DNA of 64,000 nt from an uncultured Lachnospiraceae bacterium. Lineage in GTDB: Bacteria > Bacillota > Clostridia > Lachnospirales > Lachnospiraceae. Location: positions 100,413 to 164,412 of the forward strand of contig UQDA01000003.1 of the NCBI GenBank assembly GCA_900539715.1, written 5' to 3'. Numbering within the stretch: position 1 is the first letter of the stretch; each line of letters starts with the position of its first letter. Of the stretch, positions 42,776-51,944 are shown one piece after another. The notes below the pieces were generated by a model that worked only from the letters and a program-made list of their open reading frames with translations, had not been told where the DNA came from and did not search any database. Both the position numbers and the translations under genes were made by a program.

Positions 42776-42855
42776 AGGAAACGAATAATTACTGATTTGT
42801 TTAGGAAATCTTGGCGTGATGGATGACGATGCGCCGGGAAGGCAGAGAGAAAAGA

Positions 42856-43869
42856 ATGGAACCGATCATAAAGATTTCAAACGTCAGCAAGACGTTTGCC
42901 GGAAAAGAGAATACGGTCGAGGCGCTGAAAAATATCAGCCTCGACATTGAAGCCGGCGATATTTACGGCATCATCGGCATGTCGGGCGCAGGTAAGAGCA
43001 CGCTCGTGCGGTGCCTGAACTTTTTGGAGAGACCGACTCAGGGCACGGTCTATGTGGAAGGGCAGGATTTGTCCGCTTTGAGCGAAAAGCAGCTGCGTCA
43101 GCTCCGCACCCGCGTGGGGATGATATTTCAGAATTTTAACCTGCTGATGCAGGATACTGTGCTGGACAATGTGTGTTTCCCGATGGAAATAGCAGGGATG
43201 CCCAAAAAGCAGGCGAGGGAAAAGGCGAGGGAATATCTGCGTATCGTAGAGCTTTCGGAGAAGGAGAAGGCTTATCCGGCGCAGCTTTCCGGAGGACAGA
43301 AGCAGAGAGTGGCTATCGCGAGGGCTCTGGCGATGGACCCGAAGATACTTTTATGCGATGAGGCAACGAGTGCCCTTGACCCGACGACAACTAAATCTAT
43401 CCTTGCTCTTTTAAAAGAAATCAATAAGAAATACGGCATTACGATCGTGATAATAACGCATTCCATGGAAGTAGTGCAGGAGATATGCAGTCATGTGGCA
43501 ATCATCAATGCGGGGATGCTTGCAGAGAGCGGGACTGTGGAAGAGGTATTTGCTTCCCCGAAATCCCGTGCGGCAAAGAAGCTTGTATTCCAGGGAGAGC
43601 AGAAGGTTTCTCTGATGAAGAGCAGGCGCTGTATCCGCATTGTTTTTACGGAAAATTCTTCCTTTGAGCCGGTCATTGCCAATATGGTTCTGGAATGCAG
43701 GGCGAGCGTAAATATACTGATGGCGGATACGCGGGATATCGGCGGTATCGCCAGAGGGCAGATGGTGCTCCAGCTTCCTGAGGATGAAGGAACGGCGGAG
43801 AAGATGATAGCATATCTGCGCGAAAGAAATCTTACGGTGGAGGAGTTGGATGATTATGTTGAGCAGTAA
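42856..43869 (+). CDS. metN: Methionine ABC transporter ATPase
   Basis: Energises uptake of methionine. NBD features: Walker A GMSGAGKST, Q-loop MIFQNFNLL, signature LSGGQKQRVAIARALA, Walker B ILLCDEATSALDP and switch His in IITHSMEV. The C-terminal 75 residues (from about 265) are the NIL domain that binds methionine and inhibits transport, with MVLECRASVNILMAD. The start at 42856 follows a weak GAGAGAAAAG; an in-frame ATG at 42823 has nothing better. Overlaps metI by 20 bases. Confidence 0.95.
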   Translation: MEPIIKISNVSKTFAGKENTVEALKNISLDIEAGDIYGIIGMSGAGKSTLVRCLNFLERPTQGTVYVEGQDLSALSEKQLRQLRTRVGMIFQNFNLLMQDTVLDNVCFPMEIAGMPKKQAREKAREYLRIVELSEKEKAYPAQLSGGQKQRVAIARALAMDPKILLCDEATSALDPTTTKSILALLKEINKKYGITIVIITHSMEVVQEICSHVAIINAGMLAESGTVEEVFASPKSRAAKKLVFQGEQKVSLMKSRRCIRIVFTENSSFEPVIANMVLECRASVNILMADTRDIGGIARGQMVLQLPEDEGTAEKMIAYLRERNLTVEELDDYVEQ

Positions 43870-44521
43870 AGAAATCCTGATGTTGCTGGAAGCGACGGGA
43901 ACCTCCATCTACATGACGCTGGTATCTACGCTGATGGCGTATGTGATAGGGCTTCCGGTCGGCGTTTTGCTGGTGGTATGCGCTCCGGGAGGATTAAAGC
44001 CGAAAAAGGCATTATACAAGATACTGGATATCATTGTAAATATTACCCGGTCCATTCCGTTTTTGATACTGATGATACTGGCGACGCCGCTGGTGCGCCT
44101 GATAGTCGGAAAATCCTATGGTGCAAATGCAACCATTATTTCGCTGACGCTGGCGGCTGCCCCGTTTGTGGCGAGGCTTGTGGAATCCTCTCTTCTGGAG
44201 GTGGACAAGGGCGTTATCGAGGCGGCGCAGAGTATGGGCGCAGGAGTATGGCAGATCGTGACGCGGGTGCTCATTGGCGAAGCGAGGGTATCTCTGATAG
44301 TAGGTTCTACGATCGCGTTGGGAACGGTGCTGGGTTATACGGCGATGTCCGGCGCAATCGGCGGAGGCGGTCTGGGAGATATTGCGATACGGTACGGTTA
44401 TTCCAGATGGGTGCCGAGCCTTCTTATCACGACGGTCGTGCTTCTCGTTATCTTGATGCAGATCATACAGGCGGTTGGAAACCGGCTTTCCAGGAAGCTG
44501 GATAAGAGACAGTCGAGCTGA
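43850..44521 (+). CDS. metI: Methionine ABC transporter permease
   Basis: A 223-residue permease with five or six helices and the MetI hallmarks NITRSIPFLILM, PFVARLVESSL and EVDKGVIEAAQSMGA (the EAA loop that touches MetN), then GAIGGGGLGDIAIRYGY. GGAGG in the end of metN lies just upstream, consistent with coupled translation. Followed by a 114-base gap and metQ. Confidence 0.95.
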   Translation: MIMLSSKEILMLLEATGTSIYMTLVSTLMAYVIGLPVGVLLVVCAPGGLKPKKALYKILDIIVNITRSIPFLILMILATPLVRLIVGKSYGANATIISLTLAAAPFVARLVESSLLEVDKGVIEAAQSMGAGVWQIVTRVLIGEARVSLIVGSTIALGTVLGYTAMSGAIGGGGLGDIAIRYGYSRWVPSLLITTVVLLVILMQIIQAVGNRLSRKLDKRQSS

Positions 44522-44635
44522 TCTTTTTTGTTCATGACGGCAGAGCAACTTATAGCTGACGGACAGTCTGCAAATAGGTGTTTTGTTGTATGAAATAAAT
44601 GCTTCCGGTCCATCCGGAAAAGGAGGAGAACTATT

Positions 44636-45559
44636 ATGAAGAAAAAGGTATTGGCACTGGTATGCGCTCTTGCGCTCGGCACAGGCGTGCTCGCAGGCTG
44701 CGGCGCTTCTGAGCCTGCGGCGGCAGAGACAGCGGCAGAGAGCGCAGTCGTGGAAACGGCATCAGAAAAAGCGTCAGCTGAGGAAACAAGTGATACAGCC
44801 AAAGCTGAGACAGATCCGGCAGAATCCAAAGGCACTGTGACCGTGGCTGCGACAGCAGTTCCTCATGCGGAGATTCTTGAGGCTGCGAAGCCTTTGATGG
44901 AAGCGGCAGGCTGGGATCTGGAGATCGTTGTATTTACAGATTATGTGCAGCCTAACGAGGTAGTGGAGAGCGGCGATATCGACGCCAACTATTTCCAGCA
45001 TGTGAACTATCTGAACAGCTACAATGAAGAAAAGGGAACACACCTTGTAAATGTGGGCGAGATTCATTATGAGCCCCTCGGCATCTATCCCGGCAAGGAG
45101 AGCGACCTTACGGCAATTTCCGATGGCGCAGAGATAGCGGTTCCCAACGATACGACAAACTGTGCGAGAGCACTTCTTTTGCTGGAGGCACAGGGATTGA
45201 TAAAGCTGGATCCTGAAGCAGGCATCACGGCGACAGAGATTGACATCATCGAGAACCCTCATAACATCAAGATCGTTCCTCTGGCAGCAGAGCAGGTGGC
45301 ACGTACCCTTCCGGATGTTGCGTTTGGCGTGGTAAACGGTAACTATGCGCTGGAAGCAGGGCTGTCCACAGAGGATGCGGTAGCAATCGAGTCGGCTGAT
45401 TCCGAGGCGGTTCAGGAATATGTGAACGTGATCGCGGTTAAAGAAGGCAATGAGGAGAACGAGGGCGTTAAAGCTCTTGTAGATGTGCTGAAGTCTGACG
45501 AGATCAAAACCTTTATCAACGATACCTACAAAGGCAGCGTAGTTCCTTACGAAGGATAA
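44636..45559 (+). CDS. metQ: Methionine-binding lipoprotein
   Basis: Extracellular receptor of the MetNIQ system. Lipoprotein signal with lipobox LAGC (Cys22), a 45-residue Ala/Glu/Thr-rich linker, then the NlpA fold: AVPHAEILEAAKPLM, FTDYVQPNEVVESGDIDANY, FQHVNYL, VPNDTTNCARALLLLE and GVVNGNYAL. AAAAGGAGG lies before the ATG, just after a small TTCCGG/CCGGAA hairpin in the 114-base gap behind metI; that gap shows nothing else. Closed by a strong terminator. Confidence 0.95.
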   Translation: MKKKVLALVCALALGTGVLAGCGASEPAAAETAAESAVVETASEKASAEETSDTAKAETDPAESKGTVTVAATAVPHAEILEAAKPLMEAAGWDLEIVVFTDYVQPNEVVESGDIDANYFQHVNYLNSYNEEKGTHLVNVGEIHYEPLGIYPGKESDLTAISDGAEIAVPNDTTNCARALLLLEAQGLIKLDPEAGITATEIDIIENPHNIKIVPLAAEQVARTLPDVAFGVVNGNYALEAGLSTEDAVAIESADSEAVQEYVNVIAVKEGNEENEGVKALVDVLKSDEIKTFINDTYKGSVVPYEG

Positions 45560-45569
45560 GCTGCGGATG

Positions 45570-45606
45570 AAAAAGGGCTTTTGCGGATGCCGCAAAAGCT
45601 CTTTTT
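45570..45606 (+). terminator. Intrinsic terminator after metQ
   Basis: GGGCTTTTGCGG and CCGCAAAAGCTC pair around an ATG loop, flanked by A5 on the left and T5 on the right, so the stem has a T-run in the plus direction 11 bases after the metQ stop. Confidence 0.9.
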
Positions 45607-45628
45607 GGACAGGTGGAGGGAGTAATTT

Positions 45629-47419
45629 ATGGCAAAGAGATTTTGGGGATGGCTCGACAGGTGGTGGTTTGTGCTCCTGACAGCAGGGTGCATCGGCACA
45701 TTTGCGCTCACATTTCTGTTTTTCGGTGAGGAAAGCTATCTGACAGTGCAGGATAATCTGGATCTGTTCGTGGCGCATTTTCAGGTGATGAGCCACTCGG
45801 ATACCTGGTTTGCACAAGGGGCACAGGTGCCGATGCTGGGCGGCATCAGCAGGGATTGCCTGAGCGGGGAATGGAATCTTTATAATATCCTGTTTGCTTT
45901 TCTTCCGGTTTTTCCGGCGTATATGACCGGATACTTTTTGAAGATAGGGATTGGTATGGGTTCGTTTGTGCTGCTTGCAAAGGATATTTATAAAGAAGAC
46001 TTTGCGAAGTATCGCGGGATAGCGTGGGCAGCGGGGCTCTGCTACGGAATACTGCCATTGTTTCCGGCATACGGAATTGCATTTGCGTCTGTTCCGCTTG
46101 CGGTTTTGATATTGCGGAAAATATATTTCGGAGAAGGAAAACTGTGGTATACCGCACTGTTCGGATATCCGTTTTTATCATATTTTTCTTATTTTGGATT
46201 TTTTATACTCGCGTATCTGGTGTGTGCGGTGGTCATCTTATCTGTCAGAGATAAAAAAATTTGCGGACGGCTTTTTGGCGCGCTGTTTGTTCTGGCGGCG
46301 GGGTATGTCTGTTTTGAATACAGGCTGTTCGGGCAGATGCTGTTTTCGGACGTTCCGACGATACGGGAAACGATGGTGGAGAGCAATCTGGGATTTTCAG
46401 AAATTTTAAAGGAAATATGGGGTGCGTTTGTCCAGCCTGTATTCCATGCGGCTTCTGATCATGCGTATTTTGTGCTTCCGGTGTGTGCGGCAATGCTCAT
46501 CTGGCAGGCAATTCTGGCAGTAAAAAGGCGAAAGGCTATGATGCAGCATAATACACCGATCGGCGCTCAGAATGCTGCGGAAGCGGGAAGCTTCGGAAAA
46601 AGCGCACTTTTGTGGACAATTTTATTTATCATATTTAACTGCATCATATACGGTATCTATTTCTGGGGCGGGTTCAGGCGGCTGTTTGAAACGATCGTGC
46701 CTCCGCTGAAGGGATTCCAGTTTAACCGGACGGTATTTTTCAATCCGTTTTTATGGTATGCGGCATTTTTTCTGGCGCTGAAATTTTTGTATGACAGGGG
46801 AAGAGTATTTTGGAGACGTGCCGCTAATCTGTTGGCATGCATCGGCGTTGCGGTCATCGTAATGACGCCGGCGGTCTATAATGAATTTTATTATACGGCA
46901 TATCATCAGTTGTATCGGGCGGTAAAACATACGAACGTGAACATGCTGAATTTCCGGGAATATTTCAGTACGGACCTGATGGAGCAGATAAAAGCGGATA
47001 TCGGTTATGACGGGGAATACAGCGCCGGGTACGGCCTGAATCCGGCAGTTCTTGAATACAGCGGTATCTCTACGTTGGATGGTTATCTGGGCTTTTATCC
47101 GCAGAGCTATAAGGAAGAGTTTACAAAGCTTATTCTGCCGTCCTATGAGCGCGTGCCGGAATGGCAGACTTATTACGGGGAATGGGGCGCACGTGCCTAC
47201 CTGTATGCGGGCAGCGGGGAAAGTATCTATAATCCTTATCGGAATCAGCTGCTGGAGGACAGGCATTTGTATCTGGACAGCGAACAGTTTGTAAAAATGG
47301 GCGGAAAATATTTATTCTCCCGATATGAGCTGGATAATGCGGAAGAGCTGGGATTTTTCCTGCGCGGTATATATTCGGATGATGATTCGCCCTATACGGT
47401 CTACTTATACGAAATTTGA
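45629..47419 (+). CDS. DUF6044-like (YkoS-like) multi-pass membrane protein
   Basis: About a dozen hydrophobic helices in the first 430 residues, then a soluble C-terminal region of about 165 residues (from NMLNFREYFSTDLMEQIK). The first extracellular loop reads LTVQDNLDLFVAHFQVM, an Asp-bearing element like the active loop of GT-C transferases, and a later loop has PLKGFQFNRTVFFNP. From memory this matches DUF6044/YkoS, whose role is not established. It begins 22 bases after the metQ terminator with GTGGAGGG upstream, and is followed by a radical SAM gene after 100 bases. Confidence 0.72.
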   Translation: MAKRFWGWLDRWWFVLLTAGCIGTFALTFLFFGEESYLTVQDNLDLFVAHFQVMSHSDTWFAQGAQVPMLGGISRDCLSGEWNLYNILFAFLPVFPAYMTGYFLKIGIGMGSFVLLAKDIYKEDFAKYRGIAWAAGLCYGILPLFPAYGIAFASVPLAVLILRKIYFGEGKLWYTALFGYPFLSYFSYFGFFILAYLVCAVVILSVRDKKICGRLFGALFVLAAGYVCFEYRLFGQMLFSDVPTIRETMVESNLGFSEILKEIWGAFVQPVFHAASDHAYFVLPVCAAMLIWQAILAVKRRKAMMQHNTPIGAQNAAEAGSFGKSALLWTILFIIFNCIIYGIYFWGGFRRLFETIVPPLKGFQFNRTVFFNPFLWYAAFFLALKFLYDRGRVFWRRAANLLACIGVAVIVMTPAVYNEFYYTAYHQLYRAVKHTNVNMLNFREYFSTDLMEQIKADIGYDGEYSAGYGLNPAVLEYSGISTLDGYLGFYPQSYKEEFTKLILPSYERVPEWQTYYGEWGARAYLYAGSGESIYNPYRNQLLEDRHLYLDSEQFVKMGGKYLFSRYELDNAEELGFFLRGIYSDDDSPYTVYLYEI

Positions 47420-47522
47420 CAAGAAATACGGAAAATGATATACTGAAGAGACGTTGATTCATCCAGCGTTTCATACAGCTGAAAATATTTTGTCCATAGA
47501 TAAAGATAAGGGGGACATGAAA

Positions 47523-48485
47523 ATGCCTATCAGAATCGAGAATTTTGCCGGAAAATTCGGCTGGAATGCGAGAAAATACTTTCCCAGGCTTGCATCTGCA
47601 AGTTATTTGAAGTTTCAGTTTTTAACAAGGGGGAAGGTTCAGCAGGATTATATTGATTACTTTTTGAATGCGCCGGAGGTTCCGCATCCTCATGTGGTAA
47701 ATCTGGAGACTATCAATCGATGCAATTCTACCTGTGAGTTTTGTACCGCGAACAAAAATGCGGAGAAGCGTCCTTACGCACGGATGAGCGAGGAGCTTTA
47801 CTACAGTATCATCGACCAGTTGAAGGAATGGGATTACAAGGGACATCTGACCCTGTACGGAAATAACGAGCCGTGGCTGGATACCCGTATTGTGGAGTTC
47901 CATAAGTACGCGCGCAAACAGCTTCCGGACTGTTTTATCTTTATGTCTACGAACGGACTGATTCTGGATATCGACAAGGTAAAGTCCATCATTCCTTATG
48001 TGAACCAGCTTATTATCAACAATTACTGTCTGGATATGAAGCTGCATGACAATATCAAGGAGATTTATGATTATGTGCAGGCACATCCCGAAGAGTTCAA
48101 GGATGTGGATATCCTTATCCAGATGCGTTATCTGAAGGAAGTGCTGACAAACCGCGCGGGCAGCTCGCCGAACAAAAAGGCAACCGAGAAGATCATCAAG
48201 GAAACATGTCTGATGCCTTTTACGGATATGTGGATCACGCCCAACGGAAAGCTTGGTATTTGCTGCTGCGATAACTTTGAGGTGACGGATTTTGGTAACT
48301 TAAATGAGATTTCCTTAAAGGATGCGTGGAACAGCCCGCTGTACAAGCAGCTGCGTATGAAAGTAAAGGATGGCAGACAGAACTGGGATTTCTGTAAGCA
48401 TTGTGACTTTATCGACACGAAGCTGCGTACCGATATTGCAAAGGAAGCGATGAAGAAAGCCGGTTACGGAAAGTATACAAAGTAA
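47523..48485 (+). CDS. Radical SAM/SPASM domain protein
   Basis: The radical SAM cluster motif CNSTCEFC (Cx3Cx2C) lies early in the chain after NLETINR; the C-terminal SPASM-like region has CLMPFTDMWITPNGKLGICCCD, the GNLNEISLKDAWNSP segment, and FCKHCDF, providing further Fe-S ligands. SPASM proteins often modify peptides or act as anaerobic maturases, and some modify sugars; the substrate is unknown here. No small precursor-peptide gene is obvious nearby. Of two ATGs (47517, 47523) I prefer 47523, nine bases after AAGGGG. Downstream is a bidirectional terminator. Confidence 0.87.
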   Translation: MPIRIENFAGKFGWNARKYFPRLASASYLKFQFLTRGKVQQDYIDYFLNAPEVPHPHVVNLETINRCNSTCEFCTANKNAEKRPYARMSEELYYSIIDQLKEWDYKGHLTLYGNNEPWLDTRIVEFHKYARKQLPDCFIFMSTNGLILDIDKVKSIIPYVNQLIINNYCLDMKLHDNIKEIYDYVQAHPEEFKDVDILIQMRYLKEVLTNRAGSSPNKKATEKIIKETCLMPFTDMWITPNGKLGICCCDNFEVTDFGNLNEISLKDAWNSPLYKQLRMKVKDGRQNWDFCKHCDFIDTKLRTDIAKEAMKKAGYGKYTK

Positions 48486-48537
48486 GACGGTATCGCAGAA
48501 GGTATACTGACGCGTTTCGCGGATATACTGACAAAAT

Positions 48538-48581
48538 AAAAACGCACAGAACAGTTTTTTAAACTGGGCTGTGCGTTTTTT
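48538..48581. terminator. Bidirectional intrinsic terminator
   Basis: AAAACGCACAG and CTGTGCGTTTT form the outer stem, and CAGTTT/AAACTG an inner one. A-run on the left and T-run on the right serve both the radical SAM gene and the convergent oxidoreductase. Confidence 0.9.
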
Positions 48582-48623
48582 GCAGTGCGCCTGGCGCGGA
48601 GTGTGCGCCGTAGTGCACACTTT

Positions 48624-50177
48624 TTACGCTTTTGCTTCGTGATATTCTTTTTCCGTGTTGACGTTCCAGATATTGGAGCGGTCTGAAATGCCATTTAAGA
48701 TATTGTGCACAGCCTCGAAAGAGGTGCACATGGAGTGGTCGATATTATTGTAGCGGTGCTGGCCGTTTCTTCCGACGCAATAAAGGTTTTCGATGGTATT
48801 GAGCCATGCGATAAGAGTGTCGATATCGGAATAGGTATCAAAATAAGCAGGATAAGCTTTTTTAACAGATTCCGAATGAGTATCTATCACGTCCTCGGCG
48901 CGGTCTATAAGCCCCATCTTGACCATTTCGGAAACGCCAAGCTTTGAAAAATCTTCGTCGCTCATTTCCCAGAGTTCATCGCCTTCGGTACAGAAATACT
49001 CAAGTCCTATCCAGACAGTGTGCTCCAAATCCACAACCATGTAAGGAGACCAGTTGTTGTATACCTGGAAACGTCCCAGCTTTACGGTGCGGTCATGGAC
49101 ATATACCCAGTTGTCCGGAATGATATTTCCTATAGTTTTCATTTTGGTCTTGTTTTTTAAGTTGATCTTCGGAACGAGCACGCCCAGCGTCCGGTAATCG
49201 CGGTAAGGCAGTCCGGCAGCGATGGAAGCTTCCTTTGCAGGAACATCGTTCATACCGCCGACAAGATCCTTTAAGGGCATGGAGGAGATAAAGAGATCTG
49301 CTTCTGCCTTGATCTGCTTTCCGTCATGCTCATAGGTCAGAGAAGTAATCTTGTCGCCGTCTTTTTCAAAAGAAACGACGCGGCAGTTTTTCAGGATGTG
49401 ACCGCCGAGCTTTTCAATTTCGGAGGCAGTCACGTCCCAGAGCTCGCCGGGACCTAATTTAGGATAGCTGAACGATTCTATCAGGGAAGTCTCTACATGG
49501 CGGTTCTCCTTGTTCGGGAGGAGTTTTCCGAACATATCCTTGATAATGGCAAAGACTGAAAGTCCTTTTGCACGCTGTGCGCCCCAGCTGGGATCTATCT
49601 CGCTGGGATGGCGTCCCCAGAGGTTTTCGGTATAGTGTTCGAAAAACATGGAGTAGAGTTTTTTGCCAAAACGGTTGATATAGAAATCCTCGAGGGATTT
49701 TTCTTCACGTTTGTGGATGACGGAACAGAGGTAGCTGCATACGGCAACGATGTCGGTCCACAGTCCCATATTTGCGAAGGTTTCCCATTTTAAGCTGATA
49801 GGATAATCAAAAAACTTCTTATCATAGTAGATACGGGAAACGCGGTTTCGTTTAAGCATTACACGGTCTTCCTTTTCGGGGTCGGGACCATTGTCAGCCC
49901 AGGGCATCGTGCGGTCGAGCTGGATATCGTCCCACGCGGGCTTTCCCTGCATGGGCAGCATCTTCTCCCACCATTCATTGACCTCGGGGACCTTGGAAAA
50001 GAAGCGGTGTCCGCCCATGTCCATCCGGTTTCCTTTATAATTGACAGTTTTGGAAATGCCGCCCATATAGGAGCTTTCCTCAAAAACGGTAACTTCATAT
50101 TCATCTGACTGCTTTAAGAGCTCATAGGCAGCGGTAAGACCTGCAGGGCCTGCGCCGATAATAAACGCTTTTTTCAT
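48624..50177 (-). CDS. FAD-dependent oxidoreductase, UDP-galactopyranose mutase/protoporphyrinogen oxidase-like
   Basis: N-terminal Rossmann motif FIIGAGPAGLTAAYELL binds FAD; VFEESSYMGGISKT and DMGGHRFFSK follow, as in amine-oxidase-like and Glf-like flavoproteins found in polysaccharide loci. The C-terminal FAD-contacting region reads NLYCVGRNGQHRYNNIDHS. About 517 residues. The start at 50177 has AAGGA some ten bases ahead; the longer frame to 50240 has no site. A sugar-ring or polyprenyl substrate is plausible, but none is proven. A -35/-10 pair lies about 85 bases upstream. Confidence 0.85.
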   Translation of the reverse strand: MKKAFIIGAGPAGLTAAYELLKQSDEYEVTVFEESSYMGGISKTVNYKGNRMDMGGHRFFSKVPEVNEWWEKMLPMQGKPAWDDIQLDRTMPWADNGPDPEKEDRVMLKRNRVSRIYYDKKFFDYPISLKWETFANMGLWTDIVAVCSYLCSVIHKREEKSLEDFYINRFGKKLYSMFFEHYTENLWGRHPSEIDPSWGAQRAKGLSVFAIIKDMFGKLLPNKENRHVETSLIESFSYPKLGPGELWDVTASEIEKLGGHILKNCRVVSFEKDGDKITSLTYEHDGKQIKAEADLFISSMPLKDLVGGMNDVPAKEASIAAGLPYRDYRTLGVLVPKINLKNKTKMKTIGNIIPDNWVYVHDRTVKLGRFQVYNNWSPYMVVDLEHTVWIGLEYFCTEGDELWEMSDEDFSKLGVSEMVKMGLIDRAEDVIDTHSESVKKAYPAYFDTYSDIDTLIAWLNTIENLYCVGRNGQHRYNNIDHSMCTSFEAVHNILNGISDRSNIWNVNTEKEYHEAKA

Positions 50178-50263
50178 GAAAAAAATTCCTTTCCGTATCT
50201 GAAGTGAATCTCGCAGTCCTGTGCAGGGGGCTGCCGGCAATTGAATTTAGCCATACTTTTCTT

Positions 50264-50293
50264 ATTTTAGCATATCATACCCTCAGTTGACAA
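50264..50293 (-). promoter_or_regulatory. Candidate promoter for the FAD oxidoreductase
   Basis: On the minus strand TTGTCA (50288-50293) and TAAAAT (50264-50269) are 18 bases apart. The 320-base divergent gap (50178-50497) also holds the Spo0A-like gene's promoter candidate and a palindrome; the rest is AT-rich with no other feature seen. Confidence 0.45.
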
Positions 50294-50419
50294 GGGGATA
50301 CGTGTTGATGTCCCTGGATGACTCGTAAAAACGATATAAAAGTGTAAAAATGCGTATAAAAACGGGAAAATATACACTATAAGATAATTTTATAATGAAA
50401 ATAGTTCAATAATAGTTAC

Positions 50420-50448
50420 TTTAAAAATACGAGCTATATGACTATAAT
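50420..50448 (+). promoter_or_regulatory. Candidate promoter for the Spo0A-C domain gene
   Basis: TTTAAA at 50420-50425 and a perfect TATAAT at 50443-50448 are separated by 17 bases, about 50 bases before the start at 50498. Confidence 0.5.
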
Positions 50449-50461
50449 AGGAGACGTGACT

Positions 50462-50480
50462 AAAATTGCGAGACAATTTT
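50462..50480. promoter_or_regulatory. Operator-like palindrome in the leader of the Spo0A-C domain gene
   Basis: AAAATTG and CAATTTT form a perfect seven-base inverted repeat around CGAGA, lying between the expected transcript start and the GGGAGG ribosome site. It is a candidate site for self-regulation; it is not a textbook 0A box. Confidence 0.4.
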
Positions 50481-50497
50481 TCACGGGAGGGATAAAG

Positions 50498-50986
50498 ATG
50501 AGTTGTATATGGATATCTGCACAGGAATGCAGCAGAAGCGAACTTCTCCGGCTTACGGAGCTGGTAAGACAGGACAGTGGCCTAAAGGTTATCGTGTCGA
50601 ACAAGCCGCCGTATCCGGGCGGATGTCAGGAGACGTCCGGCAACGAAAATTCCGATTTGCTGATACGGCTGGGTGTCAGGGCGAATTTGAAAGGATTTGC
50701 CTATTTGAAAACAGCTGTAAAGATATGCAGGAAGGACAGGGGAGAGCTGGACGGGATAACGAAAAGGCTTTATCCGTCTATTGCAAAAATATACGGAACG
50801 TCCGCAGATAAAGTGGAGCAGTCTATCAGACATGCAATCAGGACATCGTGGGACAAAGGCGGGAATGAAGAACAGAGACATGTTTTCGGATATTGCTGCG
50901 GAGAAGGAAAAAGACCGACGAATGCGGAATTCATCGGTCATGTGGCAGACCATCTGGATCAGATGGAGAAAATGTTGTTTAGCTGA
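50498..50986 (+). CDS. Stand-alone Spo0A C-terminal DNA-binding domain protein
   Basis: Residues 53-160 match the Spo0A effector domain: LLIRLGVRANLKGFAYLKTA, ITKRLYPSIAKIYGTS, the recognition-helix stretch VEQSIRHAIRTSWDKG and RPTNAEFIGHVADHL. The first 50 residues are too short for a receiver, lack the phosphoacceptor Asp pattern and have no recognisable fold. So this is a Spo0A-like DNA-binding protein without phosphorelay control. It may modulate Spo0A-type promoters or regulate neighbours. The start at 50498 has GGGAGG seven bases ahead. Convergent with a LysR gene, three bases apart. Confidence 0.88.
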   Translation: MSCIWISAQECSRSELLRLTELVRQDSGLKVIVSNKPPYPGGCQETSGNENSDLLIRLGVRANLKGFAYLKTAVKICRKDRGELDGITKRLYPSIAKIYGTSADKVEQSIRHAIRTSWDKGGNEEQRHVFGYCCGEGKRPTNAEFIGHVADHLDQMEKMLFS

Positions 50987-50989
50987 GGC

Positions 50990-51886
50990 TTAGCCCTGAT
51001 CTGGAGGAAGCAGCATTTCAACAAGGCAGCGGGCCGCAGCGCCGAGAGGGCGGGCAGGGTCGCGCACGAGGCAGATATGCCGCTGAGGGATTTCTTCCTT
51101 TAGAGGAATGGGGCACACGCGCTTTTCGGCAAGCGCCTGAGCCGCCATTTCTTCGGGCATAAAGGCGAGACCGAGGTTGTGTGTTGCGACCGGGAGTAAG
51201 AGGTCGGCGCTGGCCAGTTCAATGTCATAGTGAAGTGTCAGCCCATGCTCTGCGAAAAAGTCTTCGTAGAACTGGTGGGACATAGTGGCGTTGGGGAGTC
51301 CGGCGAGAGGATATTTTTTCAGCGCCTTTAAGGAGTTTTTATGGTGGCAGAGCCCGAAAAATCTGGGACCGCCGACAAGAATAGTCCTGACTGGGCGCAG
51401 ATGCACCGCTATATATGGTTTTTCAATCTGAAATGGAGTAGGGACGACGGCAATATCCGTACGTCCCTCTTTTAGATTGGAAAGAACCTGTGTGGTTACG
51501 CCGTTGCTGATGCGGAGTTTGACATCGGGATATTCTTTCTGATACAGGGCAAGCTTATCTAAAAGAAGGCAGTGAAGCGCTGTTTCCGTAGCACCGACGC
51601 TGACAGAGCCGCCATGGAGACCGAGGGACATATTCAGTTCTTCCTCTCCCCGGAGGATACGCTCATAGGCGGGAGCAACATAATGGTAGAGAGTTTCGCC
51701 CTCGGGAGTCAGAGTGACGCCGCGGCGGGACCGGATGAAAAGCCGGCAGCCAAGTTCGCTTTCCAGATTCTGCATGCTTCGTGTGACAGAGGGCTGGCTG
51801 GAGAGCAGGACAGAGGCGGCGCGGGTAAAGTTTTTGTACTTGGCGACATAATAAAAAATGCGGTAATAATCGAAACTGGCGGGCAA
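50990..51886 (-). CDS. LysR family transcriptional regulator
   Basis: Residues 1-65 are the winged helix-turn-helix: YYRIFYYVAKYKNFTRAASVL, SSQPSVTRSMQNLESELGCRLFIRS, then a linker helix and a periplasmic-binding-like effector domain with VSVGATETALHCLLL and GLAFMPEEMA. 298 residues, typical. It is divergent from the V-ATPase operon across 165 bases, the usual placement for a LysR regulating its neighbour, but its effector and target are unknown. The spacing to the convergent Spo0A-like gene leaves no room for a terminator. Confidence 0.93.
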   Translation of the reverse strand: MPASFDYYRIFYYVAKYKNFTRAASVLLSSQPSVTRSMQNLESELGCRLFIRSRRGVTLTPEGETLYHYVAPAYERILRGEEELNMSLGLHGGSVSVGATETALHCLLLDKLALYQKEYPDVKLRISNGVTTQVLSNLKEGRTDIAVVPTPFQIEKPYIAVHLRPVRTILVGGPRFFGLCHHKNSLKALKKYPLAGLPNATMSHQFYEDFFAEHGLTLHYDIELASADLLLPVATHNLGLAFMPEEMAAQALAEKRVCPIPLKEEIPQRHICLVRDPARPLGAAARCLVEMLLPPDQG

Positions 51887-51944
51887 AAAAATGCCTCCTT
51901 TCTGAAAAAATGGGCAAAGGATTAATTCTATGATACGATTTTGA

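Noticed and set aside
42776..42855. SAM riboswitch or T-box ahead of metNIQ
   Set aside because: The leader is only about 75 bases and lacks the conserved stems; no T-box sequence is visible.
50498..50986. The Spo0A-like gene as a pseudogene of full-length spo0A
   Set aside because: It has its own promoter, strong ribosome site and a complete uninterrupted DNA-binding domain; there is no receiver remnant upstream in any frame that I could see.
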